DNA of 64,000 bases from Roseiflexus sp. (GTDB lineage: Bacteria; Chloroflexota; Chloroflexia; Chloroflexales; Roseiflexaceae): positions 20,268 through 84,267 of the forward strand of contig JANXAL010000071.1 of NCBI GenBank assembly GCA_025062325.1, in the 5' to 3' direction. The notes under the pieces were generated by a model. The model ran no database searches. It saw nothing but the letters and a program-made list of their open reading frames with translations, and was not told the origin of the DNA. Position 1 is the first letter of the stretch. Each line of letters begins with the position of its first letter. The position numbers and the translations under genes were made by a program. This document shows positions 1-8,006 of the stretch, one piece after another.

Positions 1-251
1 TGCTCAATGGCGTCACGTATGGCGCTGTGGCGAACGTTGGCGTGCGCCCGACGTTCGACGGAACGCGGCGAACGGTTGAGGCACACTTGCTCGACTTCAG
101 CGATGAGGTTTATGGTGAAGAGTTGCGACTGATGTTCCTGCACCGGCTGCGCGGCGAGCAGAAGTTCGACGGCGTCGCGGCGCTGGTAGCGCAGATCACC
201 CGCGATGTCGCCGCCGCGCGCGAGTGGTTGGCGGAGCACGAGGCGGTATGA
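1..251 (+). CDS. ribF: Riboflavin kinase / FAD synthetase, C-terminal part (gene starts before the window)
   Basis: The frame is open from base 3, reading LNGVTYGAVANVGVRPTFDG, and ends in TGA at 249-251. The VGVRPTF segment followed by EAHLLDF and a C-terminal RDVAAAREWLAEH helix is typical of the riboflavin kinase domain of bifunctional RibF, which phosphorylates riboflavin to FMN in the cytosol; the FMN adenylyltransferase domain would lie upstream, outside the window. About 83 residues are visible. The stop codon overlaps the start of the next gene (ATGA), so the two are probably co-transcribed, although no functional link between them is evident. Confidence 0.9.
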   Translation, partial: LNGVTYGAVANVGVRPTFDGTRRTVEAHLLDFSDEVYGEELRLMFLHRLRGEQKFDGVAALVAQITRDVAAAREWLAEHEAV

Positions 252-1492
252 GTCTGGCTGAAACCATCCGCATCGCCCTGAGCAGTCTGTCTGCCAACAA
301 ACTGCGCTCGGCGCTAACGATGCTCGGCATCATCATCGGCGTCGGCGCGGTCATTACCCTGCTTGCGCTTGGCGGCGCCATTCAGACGCTGGTGACGCGC
401 GAATTGCAGGGGTTAGGATCAAACCTGGTCTTCTTGTTCCCCGGCACCAACGACCCTGAGCAGAACCGGCGCGTGCCGCCGCGCCTGACGAACGAAGACG
501 TTGCAGCGCTCGCCGACCCGCTCAATGTTCCGGCAGCCGCCGCCGTGACGCCGCAGCTAACCCGCGGAGCGCTGATCGTCTACTCCGGCGCTAGTTTCGA
601 TGGGCGCGTCGCCGGGGTGACGCCCAACTACCCGCAGGTGCGCAACGCCAGGGTGGTCAGCGGGCGATTCTTTGATCAAACCGAACTCGATCTGCGCTCG
701 CGCGTGGCGGTCATCGGCGCCGATGTGCGCACGTCGCTCTTTCCTAACGAGGACCCGATTGGCAAACGGATCCGCATCAATGATGTCAGTTTTGAGGTGA
801 TCGGCGAAATGGCGCCGCGCGGCGGCAACTTCGGTCCCAGCGAGGATAACCTGGTGTTTGTGCCAATCACCACCGCGCAAACGCGACTGTTCCCGCCGCC
901 GCCAGGCATTGTGAATCGGATCGATGTAAGTGTGGTCTACATCCAGGCGATTGATGAGCGCCGCATTGATGACGTGATTGACCAGGTCACGGAGGTGCTG
1001 CGCCGTCGCAATGGATTGACCTATCAGGATAATAACTTTACCATCGTCACACAGCAGGACCTGATCGCTTCGTTTAGCACGATCACCGGCGCGCTGACTG
1101 CGTTTCTGGGCGCAATTGCCGCAATCTCGCTGCTCGTTGGCGGCATTGGCATTATGAATATCATGCTCGTCTCGGTCACTGAACGCACCCGCGAAATCGG
1201 GCTGCGCAAAGCGGTCGGCGCCCGACGACGCGACATCCGGTTTCAGTTCGTGGTCGAGGCGACGACGTTGAGTCTGCTTGGCGGATTGCTCGGCATTGCT
1301 CTTGGCTATGCGCTCTCTGCTTTGGGAACCGTGCTCCTGCAACGAGTTGCGGAAGGCGCTGAGGCGCGGGTGCAACTCGATGCCATCCTGCTTGCTACGC
1401 TAACGTCGATTGCTGTTGGCTTAATCTTCGGCATCTATCCCGCAGTCCGCGCCTCGCAACTCAATCCAATTGATGCGCTCAGGTATGAGTAG
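248..1492 (+). CDS. MacB-type ABC transporter permease (FtsX/MacB_PCD family)
   Basis: A 414-residue integral membrane subunit. The N-terminus (MSLAETIRIALSSLSANKLR, then a hydrophobic helix with TMLGIIIGVGAV) is the standard MacB_PCD start. A periplasmic-type domain of about 200 residues follows, then three C-terminal helices with the family signature GGIGIMNIMLVSVTERTREIG and the charged loop KAVGARRRDI. Such permeases work with a MacB/LolD-like ATPase, often with an HlyD-like adaptor, to move peptides, lipoproteins or drugs across the envelope by a mechanotransmission cycle. The ATPase is not in the window. The ATG at 248 is chosen because it overlaps the ribF stop; an upstream in-frame codon at 224 would lie inside ribF. 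Confidence 0.88.
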   Translation: MSLAETIRIALSSLSANKLRSALTMLGIIIGVGAVITLLALGGAIQTLVTRELQGLGSNLVFLFPGTNDPEQNRRVPPRLTNEDVAALADPLNVPAAAAVTPQLTRGALIVYSGASFDGRVAGVTPNYPQVRNARVVSGRFFDQTELDLRSRVAVIGADVRTSLFPNEDPIGKRIRINDVSFEVIGEMAPRGGNFGPSEDNLVFVPITTAQTRLFPPPPGIVNRIDVSVVYIQAIDERRIDDVIDQVTEVLRRRNGLTYQDNNFTIVTQQDLIASFSTITGALTAFLGAIAAISLLVGGIGIMNIMLVSVTERTREIGLRKAVGARRRDIRFQFVVEATTLSLLGGLLGIALGYALSALGTVLLQRVAEGAEARVQLDAILLATLTSIAVGLIFGIYPAVRASQLNPIDALRYE

Positions 1493-1696
1493 TGAGAGGC
1501 GAGAGGCAAGAGGAGGAGGCGCGCAACGCGCAGCGTACGGCGCAGAATCACTGCCCGGTTTCGCCTCGGCATTCGTTCATTCGCTGCCGTATTCGCTAAC
1601 AGTGCACGGTGTGAGGTATGAGGTGAACGACGAGCAACGAGATATGGCGCCAGCGCCCCGCAACAGCGCTCTTTTTCTACCTTCAACCGGCAAGCT
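1493..1696. repeat. Intergenic region between convergent genes with GA-rich repeat
   Basis: Directly after the permease stop, at 1491-1518, is a purine-rich GAGAGGCGAGAGGCAAGAGG-type tract. The same kind of tract occurs at 25252-25300, 53617-53660 and 61722-61745. No open reading frame with coding character was seen. Confidence 0.5.
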
Positions 1697-3202
1697 TCAA
1701 CTGCTTGCTCGTACAAACACGACCGTCTCCTCATTTGCATACACCTCGCGCCATTGGTCAGGGCGGGCACGGACATACTCCAGCAGGGGCTGCTGTTCTT
1801 CAACGCTCAACATCATGCCATCGATGGCGTACTTCGCCAGCAACGCCTCAACATTAGCGCCCTGACCGAGCAGAATGTAGTCGCGCCACTGATCATAGGG
1901 GTATAACTCGATCCGCGGGTCGATGAAGACCTTCTGCTCTGGCGCCGCCCAGATAAGGTACGAACCGTAACCCATCGCGTGAAACAGACGCTGCGGGCGC
2001 TGCGGCAGTTCCTGGAGCGCCTGCGTCGCTTCCACCGGCGTGCCTTTTGCCAGTAACGCGCCAACTTCCGGCGGCAGCAACGCAGGTTTGACCCACGGCG
2101 AGCCGATCAGCAACAAAACCGCCAGCAGACCGATAAGTGCGGCATTCATCGCTGGAACTCCTTGAAACCGGCGGGGGGACGGCGGAGGTAGTAACGTCGC
2201 TGCCTGCGTTGCCAGGAGCGGCGTCGCCACAAACCCGAACCAGACAACATTGCGTGTAGCGCCGAGTGCCAGCCACAGGAATGCGCCAGCTACCAAGAGA
2301 TCGGTCAGGTCCGGCTTAGATTGCGCATAAATGAGCACCAAAGCGGTCGTGACCACGAACAGGAAGAAAATCGCGCCATTGAGATCACGAATGGTTGGCG
2401 GTGACCATTCTGTGACCAGATCGGTCACTTGGCTGCTCCTGAGCAGATTCGTCACATACCCCAGCACCTCGACGCCGCGTGGGTTGAGGAGCGTTGCGAC
2501 AGCCGTCGCTGCTCCCCAAATGAGGAGAGACGTGTCGAACGCCTTTGTGAATGCTCCCTGCTCACGCCAGCGCCTGATCGCTTCGCCTGCGAACACAATG
2601 CCGATCAGCGCAAAACCCAGCACGAATGAACCGTGCATGTTCACCCACAGCGCCATGAGGAGCGGCAGCAGCCACAGGCGGCGCGCTATGCCGAGGCGAT
2701 ATTCGGTCAGCACCGTCAGAAACCCGGCGAACAGCGGAAACACATACGTTTGCGGGCGCACCGTCCAGTTATCGAACGAGAGCGGCAGCGTCGCCAGCAG
2801 CAAAACAGCAACGCATAAACGCACCCGGTTGGTGCGCAGGACGCAGAGGCGCAGCAATAATCCATACGCTAATGTTAGCACCAGCGCCTGCATGATGATA
2901 ATGAGCGGCACCCCGCCGATCCGATGCAGCAGCGCCATGAACAGTTGCGCCAGCCATCCCTGGTTGAAGAACGGCTCGCCAGCGCGTGTGTAGGAGAACA
3001 TGTCAACCTGCGGGATCGTTCCAGTTTCCAGGATGACGCGCCCGGTCGCCATATGCCACCAGAAGTCGTGCGGCGGAATGGGGGTCAGTAGCGGACGGAG
3101 CGCAATCAGCATCAAGGCTGCCGCGACGTAAACCTGATCGAGCGTTGGGCGCAGGCGCGTCTGTCGTTCCGCAACCGATTCCAGCGTCGAAGTCGAAGGC
3201 AT
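1697..3202 (-). CDS. Polytopic membrane protein, GT-C-like glycosyltransferase candidate (paralogue of next gene)
   Basis: About 501 residues. The ATG at 3202 (MPSTSTLESVAE) is preferred because AAAGGTAAC lies just upstream and the previous gene ends at 3213. The protein has an early extracytoplasmic loop containing PHDFWWHMATGRVI, many hydrophobic helices, and a soluble C-terminal domain with AMGYGSYLIWAAPEQKVFID followed by PRIELYP. Motif order and spacing match the neighbouring gene at 3213, so this is a tandem duplication. The early acidic loop followed by many helices resembles GT-C enzymes that use polyprenyl-phosphate sugars, and a polyprenol-phosphate mannose synthase lies just beyond. 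That function is an inference; no exact family is recognised. Confidence 0.7.
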   Translation of the reverse strand: MPSTSTLESVAERQTRLRPTLDQVYVAAALMLIALRPLLTPIPPHDFWWHMATGRVILETGTIPQVDMFSYTRAGEPFFNQGWLAQLFMALLHRIGGVPLIIIMQALVLTLAYGLLLRLCVLRTNRVRLCVAVLLLATLPLSFDNWTVRPQTYVFPLFAGFLTVLTEYRLGIARRLWLLPLLMALWVNMHGSFVLGFALIGIVFAGEAIRRWREQGAFTKAFDTSLLIWGAATAVATLLNPRGVEVLGYVTNLLRSSQVTDLVTEWSPPTIRDLNGAIFFLFVVTTALVLIYAQSKPDLTDLLVAGAFLWLALGATRNVVWFGFVATPLLATQAATLLPPPSPRRFQGVPAMNAALIGLLAVLLLIGSPWVKPALLPPEVGALLAKGTPVEATQALQELPQRPQRLFHAMGYGSYLIWAAPEQKVFIDPRIELYPYDQWRDYILLGQGANVEALLAKYAIDGMMLSVEEQQPLLEYVRARPDQWREVYANEETVVFVRASS

Positions 3203-3212
3203 GGTCGATCTG

Positions 3213-4733
3213 TTACCTTTCACGACGATACAGGATCGAGAAACGATCTTCGTATTCCACCACCCAATCGGGATCACTGGCGAGCGCAGCGACGAGCGGC
3301 GCCTGTCGTGATCGGCTGAGCAACGCTCGATCAATGCCGTAGCGTTCGATCAGTATCGTATAATCGCGCGCCTCGCTGAGGGCGAGGTAATCCTCCCACA
3401 GCGCCAGCGGGTAGAGTTCGACGCGCGTATCGACAAACACCCGCGGTTTGGGAAGCGCCCAGATCAGGTAGGAGCCATACGCCATATCGTTGAACAGCCG
3501 CCCGCCTGCATGATCGCGCAGGTACGCCGCTGCGCCGACCGGCGTATCGGCGCTGTAGAGCAGCGGTGCGCCGGGGACATTGGCGAACAGATCGCGGTAT
3601 GGCGCTGGGAGAGCGAGCAGTGGCTTGAACGGCGGTTGGAGCGCCACTACTCCGGCAACCAGCGCGAGCACAACCAGACCTGCAAATGGATCACCGCGTT
3701 GCGAGACCAGGCGCGCTGTAGAGTGCGCCAGGCACTGAGCCAGCATTGGCATTGCCAGCATCCCGAACCAGACTACGTGGCGCGCACTGCTCCACGCCAG
3801 CCAGAGAAATGCGCAGAGCAGCAGCGTCTCGGTCAGGTTCAGGCGGCGGCGACCCAACGCCAGCGCCGCTATCAGCAGCAGCGTTGCCAGAAAGAATGCC
3901 TGCCCCGCCAGGCTCCGCACTGTTGGCGGTTGCCACTCGTTGACCAGCCCCTGGACTGGCGGGTTGGTCAGGAGTGAAACCACATAGACAAATATTTGTA
4001 TGCCTGTTGGATTGATGACGACCGCAACCAGCGTCGCCGCTGCCGTCGCCCCGAGCGCCGCCAGGCGCTGCGGGCCGGGCGCATCCGGGTGACGAAGCAA
4101 TGTTCGCAATCCTTCGCCAATGCAGTATAGTGCAAGCAGCGCCAGTCCCAGGATAAACGAGCCGTGCGCATTCACCCAAAAGACCATCAGCAGCGGGAGC
4201 GCTAGGAGCGCGCGCCGTCCGACCTGTCGCGCTGCGTAGGCGCCAAGGATAATCACATATGCCATAAATGGCGCCCACGCCCAGTTTTGCGGTCGCGTGG
4301 TTAGATTGTTGATAGTCATCGCACCGGCAAGGAAGACTGCCAGCCCTGCCAGTCGCCAGGAACCGCTGCGCCGATAAGCATCGAGCAGCACCAGCGCAAA
4401 GGCAAGCGCGCCCAGGATGTTGCGCGCCAGCACCGGACCCTGCAAACCGGCGAGACGATACGTCTGGTAGAACAGCCAGTCGCCCAACCATGCGGCATAG
4501 ACGAACGGCTGATCGATTGGAACCGTCCAGGCGAACATATTGGTGCGCGGCACGCCAGACTCAGCGACGATCTGCCCGATCCGCAGATGCCACCAGAAAT
4601 CGTGCGGATCGGTAGGGGCGAGTGCGATGAGCGCTGTGATGACTGCTAGAGGAATCAGGCCGTAGAGGTGCGCAAGTGAGGGCAGCAGCGCTTTGCTCGT
4701 TTGCCAGGGGACTGCGGCTTTGGTCGTATTCAT
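3213..4733 (-). CDS. Polytopic membrane protein, GT-C-like glycosyltransferase candidate
   Basis: 506 residues, the first gene of a two-gene minus-strand unit. It carries the same signatures as its paralogue: DPHDFWWHLRIGQIVAESGV in the first loop, a run of hydrophobic helices in the middle, and the C-terminal block MAYGSYLIWALPKPRVFVD followed by TRVELYP. The conserved HDFWWH loop is where GT-C enzymes place catalytic acidic residues, but this is not proof of activity. It is divergent from the polyprenol-phosphate mannose synthase across a 128-bp gap, consistent with a shared role in lipid-linked mannosylation of cell-surface material. A plain O-antigen-ligase-like or unknown membrane function remains possible. 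Confidence 0.7.
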   Translation of the reverse strand: MNTTKAAVPWQTSKALLPSLAHLYGLIPLAVITALIALAPTDPHDFWWHLRIGQIVAESGVPRTNMFAWTVPIDQPFVYAAWLGDWLFYQTYRLAGLQGPVLARNILGALAFALVLLDAYRRSGSWRLAGLAVFLAGAMTINNLTTRPQNWAWAPFMAYVIILGAYAARQVGRRALLALPLLMVFWVNAHGSFILGLALLALYCIGEGLRTLLRHPDAPGPQRLAALGATAAATLVAVVINPTGIQIFVYVVSLLTNPPVQGLVNEWQPPTVRSLAGQAFFLATLLLIAALALGRRRLNLTETLLLCAFLWLAWSSARHVVWFGMLAMPMLAQCLAHSTARLVSQRGDPFAGLVVLALVAGVVALQPPFKPLLALPAPYRDLFANVPGAPLLYSADTPVGAAAYLRDHAGGRLFNDMAYGSYLIWALPKPRVFVDTRVELYPLALWEDYLALSEARDYTILIERYGIDRALLSRSRQAPLVAALASDPDWVVEYEDRFSILYRRER

Positions 4734-4792
4734 TGCTGTTTTGCTACGCTCCTGCGCCAGGGTTGTGATCGTCGCCTGCCCAGTATGACGAG

Positions 4793-4798
4793 TATAAT
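4793..4798 (+). promoter_or_regulatory. Candidate -10 box for the mannosyltransferase gene
   Basis: TATAAT lies 64 bp before the ATG at 4862, in the divergent gap. No convincing -35 hexamer is seen at 16-18 bp. A good Shine-Dalgarno (AGGGAGAT) precedes the ATG. Confidence 0.4.
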
Positions 4799-4861
4799 AG
4801 ACTGGCGTTGTTAGAGCAACTGCGCTGGCTCTGGTTCGCTATGCACCGATAGGGAGATCCT

Positions 4862-5617
4862 ATGACACTGCTGCACCCTGTCACACAACAACGGACGACC
4901 GTAGATGTGGCGCTCGCTGATTGTACCGTGGTCATTCCCACCTACAACGAGCGCGAGAACATTGCCGAACTCATCCAGCGCATTCTGGAGATGTCACGCT
5001 TTCGGGTGCTGGTGGTTGATGACAACTCACCTGATGGCACCGCCGCAGTTGTTGCAGCGCTGGCTGCCGAAGAACCGCGCGTCGGATTGCTGCTCCGCCC
5101 GGAGAAACGCGGGCTTGGCAGCGCCTACGTCGCCGGATTCCGGCGCGCGCTCGCCGAGGGCGCTGCATTCATCTGCGAGATGGATGCTGACTTTTCCCAC
5201 GATCCTTCGTATCTGCCGCAATTGCTGGCGGCTGCCGAAACACGCTATGACCTGGCGCTCGGTTCACGCTACGTTCCCGGCGGTGGCACAACCGACTGGG
5301 GGATCATCCGGCAGTTGATCAGTCGTGGTGGCAACCTGTATGCCCGCACTATTCTCGGATTGCCGGTGATGGACGCAACCGGCGGCTTCCGCTGCTATCG
5401 GCGGCGCGTGCTGGAAACCATCAACCTGGACGACATCCAGTCGAACGGCTATGCCTTCCAGATTGAATTGGTGTACCGCACGATGCGCGCCGGTTTTCGT
5501 ATCGGCGAACTGCCGATCATCTTTCCTGACCGCCGGGTCGGACGGTCGAAGATGTCGCGGCGCATTGTGCTTGAAGCGCTGATCAATGTCTGGCGCCTTC
5601 GATTCCGCGACTTGTGA
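4862..5617 (+). CDS. Polyprenol monophosphomannose synthase (GT2, DPM1-like)
   Basis: 251 residues with no membrane anchor, like DPM1-type soluble synthases. It has the GT2 fold signatures in order: VVIPTYNERENI near residue 21, VVDDNSPDGT, the nucleotide/metal-binding CEMDADFSHDPSYLP, the product-loop GSRYVPGGGT, and SNGYAFQIELVYR with FPDRRVGRSKMS near the C-terminus. The expected reaction is GDP-mannose plus polyprenyl phosphate to polyprenyl-phosphate mannose on the inner face of the membrane, a donor for GT-C transferases. The two membrane proteins encoded divergently are candidate users. Sugar specificity (Man or Glc) cannot be read from sequence. Confidence 0.87.
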   Translation: MTLLHPVTQQRTTVDVALADCTVVIPTYNERENIAELIQRILEMSRFRVLVVDDNSPDGTAAVVAALAAEEPRVGLLLRPEKRGLGSAYVAGFRRALAEGAAFICEMDADFSHDPSYLPQLLAAAETRYDLALGSRYVPGGGTTDWGIIRQLISRGGNLYARTILGLPVMDATGGFRCYRRRVLETINLDDIQSNGYAFQIELVYRTMRAGFRIGELPIIFPDRRVGRSKMSRRIVLEALINVWRLRFRDL

Positions 5618-5697
5618 ACGCCAAATGTGGACTTGAAATCCACCTGCCTGGTGACTGATGAAGACTGAGAATTTCTTCAGGCATATCAGCGGCATGT

Positions 5698-5718
5698 ACC
5701 CTTCGACATGCTCAGGGT
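5698..5718. repeat. Short palindromic repeat ACCCT...AGGGT
   Basis: Between the mannosyltransferase and the histidine kinase lies ACCCT-N11-AGGGT around a TTCGACATGCTC core. A related CTTCGACAGGCTCAA phrase occurs near 18995. It looks like a dispersed intergenic palindrome. Confidence 0.45.
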
Positions 5719-5759
5719 GCGAGTTATGCCGGATTTAAATGCGCTTTAGCTACGCCCGG

Positions 5760-5768
5760 TGGTATAAT
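5760..5768 (+). promoter_or_regulatory. Extended -10 promoter candidate for the DegS-like kinase
   Basis: TGG followed by TATAAT (5763-5768) is an extended -10, 39 bp before the ATG at 5807. A Shine-Dalgarno-like GGGAGGT lies closer to the start. The -35 region is weak, as is common for extended -10 promoters. Confidence 0.5.
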
Positions 5769-5806
5769 ACCTCCATAACCAATCGATCCGGGAGGTCGCC
5801 ACACCA

Positions 5807-6880
5807 ATGACTGACGCCCCGCCGTCCCTCAAAGAACTCTACGACAAAGCGAACGCCGAGCTGGAAAAAGCGCGCCGCGAACTAAACGAGATTGAGGTGC
5901 TCCTACGGCAGACCTCGAACGAAGTCGAAAAGCTGCAGCAGCGCGAACTGACCGTCTCGAACCGTTTACGCGATCTGGATGTCAACATCGATCGCTACAG
6001 CAAAGCCGACATAAAGAATTTTTATGCGTCTGCCCAGGAAGTGCAGATGCGCCTCCTGACGATGCGGAACCAACTGGAGCAGCTCCAGTACCGTCAGCAG
6101 GCAACCAAGCAACGCCAGAGTCTCTTGTTCGAACTGATCACCGCCCTTGAACCACACCTCGGTGCTGCTACACCTGCTGGCAACAGCGGAGGGATGGTAG
6201 GAAGCGACCAGTTGATCGCCGATATCATTCAGGCGCAGGAGAAAGAGCGTCTCCGCATCTCGTTACAGATGCACGATGGTCCCGCCCAGTCGATGAGCAA
6301 CCTGGTGCTCCGCGCCGAAATCTGCCAGCGGTTGCTCGACCGCGACCCCGAAATGGCGCGTGCGGAATTGAGTGCTCTCAAGAATGCGATCAATGCGACC
6401 CTCCAGGACACGCGCCGTTTCATCTTCGACCTGCGTCCCATGATCCTCGACGATCTTGGACTGGCGCCGACCCTGCGCCGGTATGTACAGCAGGTCAGCG
6501 AGAAGAACAAACTCGAAATCAATCTGATGGTGCAGAACCTGGATATGCGGCTGCCATCGCACTACGAAGTTGCCATCTTTCGCTTCATCCAGGAAGCGCT
6601 CAACAACGTCATCAAGCATGCCAATGCTTCTCAGGCGCGCGTGCTGGTCAGCGTCCGCGACGATCTTGGCGGGAAGCGCATGATCCACGTGTCGGTCGAA
6701 GATGATGGCAGCGGGTTCCACGTTAGCGAGGTGCTGTCCGACGAGAGCGGAAGGCGGAATATGGGCATCGCCACCCTGCGCCAGCAGGTCGAAACGCTTC
6801 TCCGCGGCGAATTCGGCATCGAAAGCGCCATTGGGCGCGGCACACGCGTCGAGGCGCTTATTCCGCTGCCTGTGGGTTAG
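5807..6880 (+). CDS. Cytosolic sensor histidine kinase, DegS/NarL-type (HisKA_3)
   Basis: 357 residues with no membrane segment. The first ~115 residues are a heptad-rich coiled coil (sensor region). The dimerisation/phosphoacceptor helix reads EKERLRISLQMHDGPAQSMS, with the histidine in the HDGPAQ box typical of DegS. FIFDLRPMILDDLGL follows, then an HATPase with N-box FRFIQEALNNVIKHA, the DDGSGF loop and GIATLRQQVE. It would autophosphorylate in response to an unknown cytosolic cue and pass phosphate to a NarL-family regulator. No response regulator is adjacent; the closest NarL-type regulator, at 38331, has its own kinase, so this one is an orphan here. Confidence 0.9.
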   Translation: MTDAPPSLKELYDKANAELEKARRELNEIEVLLRQTSNEVEKLQQRELTVSNRLRDLDVNIDRYSKADIKNFYASAQEVQMRLLTMRNQLEQLQYRQQATKQRQSLLFELITALEPHLGAATPAGNSGGMVGSDQLIADIIQAQEKERLRISLQMHDGPAQSMSNLVLRAEICQRLLDRDPEMARAELSALKNAINATLQDTRRFIFDLRPMILDDLGLAPTLRRYVQQVSEKNKLEINLMVQNLDMRLPSHYEVAIFRFIQEALNNVIKHANASQARVLVSVRDDLGGKRMIHVSVEDDGSGFHVSEVLSDESGRRNMGIATLRQQVETLLRGEFGIESAIGRGTRVEALIPLPVG

Positions 6881-6922
6881 GGGTTAAGGGTTAACTTTTT
6901 TCTAACTCCTAACCCCTAACCC
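6874..6922. terminator. Long inverted repeat with telomere-like GGGTTAG units, overlapping the kinase stop codon
   Basis: GGGTTAGGGGTTA (6874-6886) pairs perfectly with TAACCCCTAACCC (6910-6922), 13 bp with a 23-nt loop containing a T-run. The kinase TAG at 6878-6880 lies inside the left arm. It is probably a terminator-like hairpin, though a T-tract after the stem is missing. Confidence 0.5.
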
Positions 6923-7010
6923 CCATTATTCATTACACTGCCCAAAAGTCCCATCACTCAATGAGAAAGCATTCACGCAGTACCGCATTTTTTTTGGGAC
7001 TGATTGCCTA

Positions 7011-7058
7011 TTGAGGACCAGAGATTGCGTGTCTATACTGTAATCGTGGTTTGTATAG
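7011..7058 (+). promoter_or_regulatory. Promoter and possible operator of the Flp pilin gene
   Basis: TTGAGG (7011-7016), a 17-bp spacer and TATACT (7034-7039) form a good sigma70-type promoter. CTATAC (7033-7038) and GTATAG (7053-7058) form an inverted repeat across the -10 and presumed start site, a possible repressor or activator site. A near-perfect Shine-Dalgarno, AAGGAGGT, lies at 7073-7080, 7 nt before the ATG. Confidence 0.55.
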
Positions 7059-7087
7059 TTCAACCCACATTCAAGGAGGTTTCTGCA

Positions 7088-7246
7088 ATGGTTCGCAGCT
7101 TTTTCGCCAAGGAAGAAGGTCAGGGTCTGGTTGAGTACGCGCTGATCCTCGTGCTGATCGCCATCGTCGTCATCGGTATTCTCACCCTGCTCGGCAGCCG
7201 CGTCAGCCAGGTCTTCAGCCAGATCAACAGCGGTCTGAGCCGCTAA
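7088..7246 (+). CDS. Flp/Fap-type (type IVb) pilin
   Basis: 52 residues starting MVRSFFAKEEGQGLVEYAL, followed by a single hydrophobic helix and SRVSQVFSQINSGLSR. The short leader, the GQGLVEYALIL motif with Glu five residues after the processing glycine, and the total length match Flp pilins that TadV-type prepilin peptidases process and the Tad machine assembles into adhesive fibres. No tad/cpa assembly gene is in the window, so it must work with a locus elsewhere. The strong Shine-Dalgarno, own promoter and own terminator fit a highly expressed monocistronic structural gene. Confidence 0.88.
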   Translation: MVRSFFAKEEGQGLVEYALILVLIAIVVIGILTLLGSRVSQVFSQINSGLSR

Positions 7247-7270
7247 GTCGCAGTTCGTTCACGTCGGACG

Positions 7271-7306
7271 ATCACCCCCCTGGGTTATCCAGGGGGGTGA
7301 TTGTTT
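7271..7306. terminator. Strong intrinsic terminator shared by pilin and HAD gene
   Basis: A perfect 13-bp stem, ATCACCCCCCTGG / CCAGGGGGGTGAT (7271-7301), with a 5-nt loop is followed by TTGTTTT on the plus strand, 24 bp after the pilin stop. It lies between convergent genes and can act on the pilin transcript and possibly the opposite one. Confidence 0.9.
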
Positions 7307-7310
7307 TATG

Positions 7311-8006
7311 TCACTCAGCCAGGATCGCTGCCAGCGCCGCCTCTGTGTCGGCGAGGTTGGGGAGCGCTGCATCGGGTGCGTGGGCGCGCAGTTCCTCAAC
7401 GCTGAACGGACCGGTCGCAACCGCCACGACCCGCGCGCCAACTGCGCGTGCACAGGCAATGTCGTTCGGCGTATCCCCGATCACCACGATATCGGCATTG
7501 GCGAAGGCGCGCCCATAGCGCTGTGCAGCGCGTGAAGCCGCGATCAGCGGGAGATCGACCCGGCGCGGGCTATCACTGCCATACGCGCCGCTGTCGAAGT
7601 CGAAGAATTCCGCCAGCCCCATCAAATCGAGCTTGAGCCGCGCAACCGGCGCCAGGTTGCCCGTCAGCAGCGATTGCACGACGCCCTTCGCGCGCAGACG
7701 CTGCAGAACGTCGACTACCCCCTCGAGTACGCGCCCGCGTGCGCGAAACACGTCTGCCCACTCGTTGAGGATCGTGAGATACGTGGCGGTAAACACGTCC
7801 AGTTGGCTGAGCAATTCCTCTGCCGGTCGGTCGGGAAAGGTTTCAAGGATGATCTGCTGATCGGTTTTTCCGGCATAGGCGCGCCGCTCATTGTCGAATG
7901 GACGACCATACACGCGCGTCATGGCAGCGCGCATCGCTTCGCCAGCGACGCCACCGCTGTACAGCAGCGTGCCGTCAATGTCCCACAGGATCAATTTGTG
8001 CATCAT
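7311..8006 (-). CDS. HAD-superfamily hydrolase, phosphoglycolate phosphatase-like
   Basis: 231 residues. Motif I is LILWDIDGTLLYSGG (DxDGT near residue 9), motif II QSLLTGN, motif III with RVDLPLIAASRAA and motif IV VVIGDTPNDIACA, with a helical cap after motif I (subfamily IA). It is a Mg-dependent phosphatase of a small phosphorylated metabolite; phosphoglycolate or a pyrophosphate/beta-phosphoglucomutase-like substrate are options that sequence alone does not separate. The start ATGATG at 8006 overlaps the stop of the upstream gene, so the two are translationally coupled. Confidence 0.85.
   Translation of the reverse strand: MMHKLILWDIDGTLLYSGGVAGEAMRAAMTRVYGRPFDNERRAYAGKTDQQIILETFPDRPAEELLSQLDVFTATYLTILNEWADVFRARGRVLEGVVDVLQRLRAKGVVQSLLTGNLAPVARLKLDLMGLAEFFDFDSGAYGSDSPRRVDLPLIAASRAAQRYGRAFANADIVVIGDTPNDIACARAVGARVVAVATGPFSVEELRAHAPDAALPNLADTEAALAAILAE

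Noticed and set aside
557..1375. 272-residue minus-strand open frame inside the MacB-type permease gene
   Set aside because: It is a shadow of the plus-strand gene, whose motifs and start/stop overlap are clear.
1470..1865. 131-residue plus-strand frame after the permease
   Set aside because: Crosses the GA-rich repeat and runs into the antisense of the membrane protein; no coding character.
6874..6922. Possible real telomeric or chromosome-end sequence
   Set aside because: Only two units per arm, arranged as an inverted repeat inside a gene-dense region; a hairpin explains it better.
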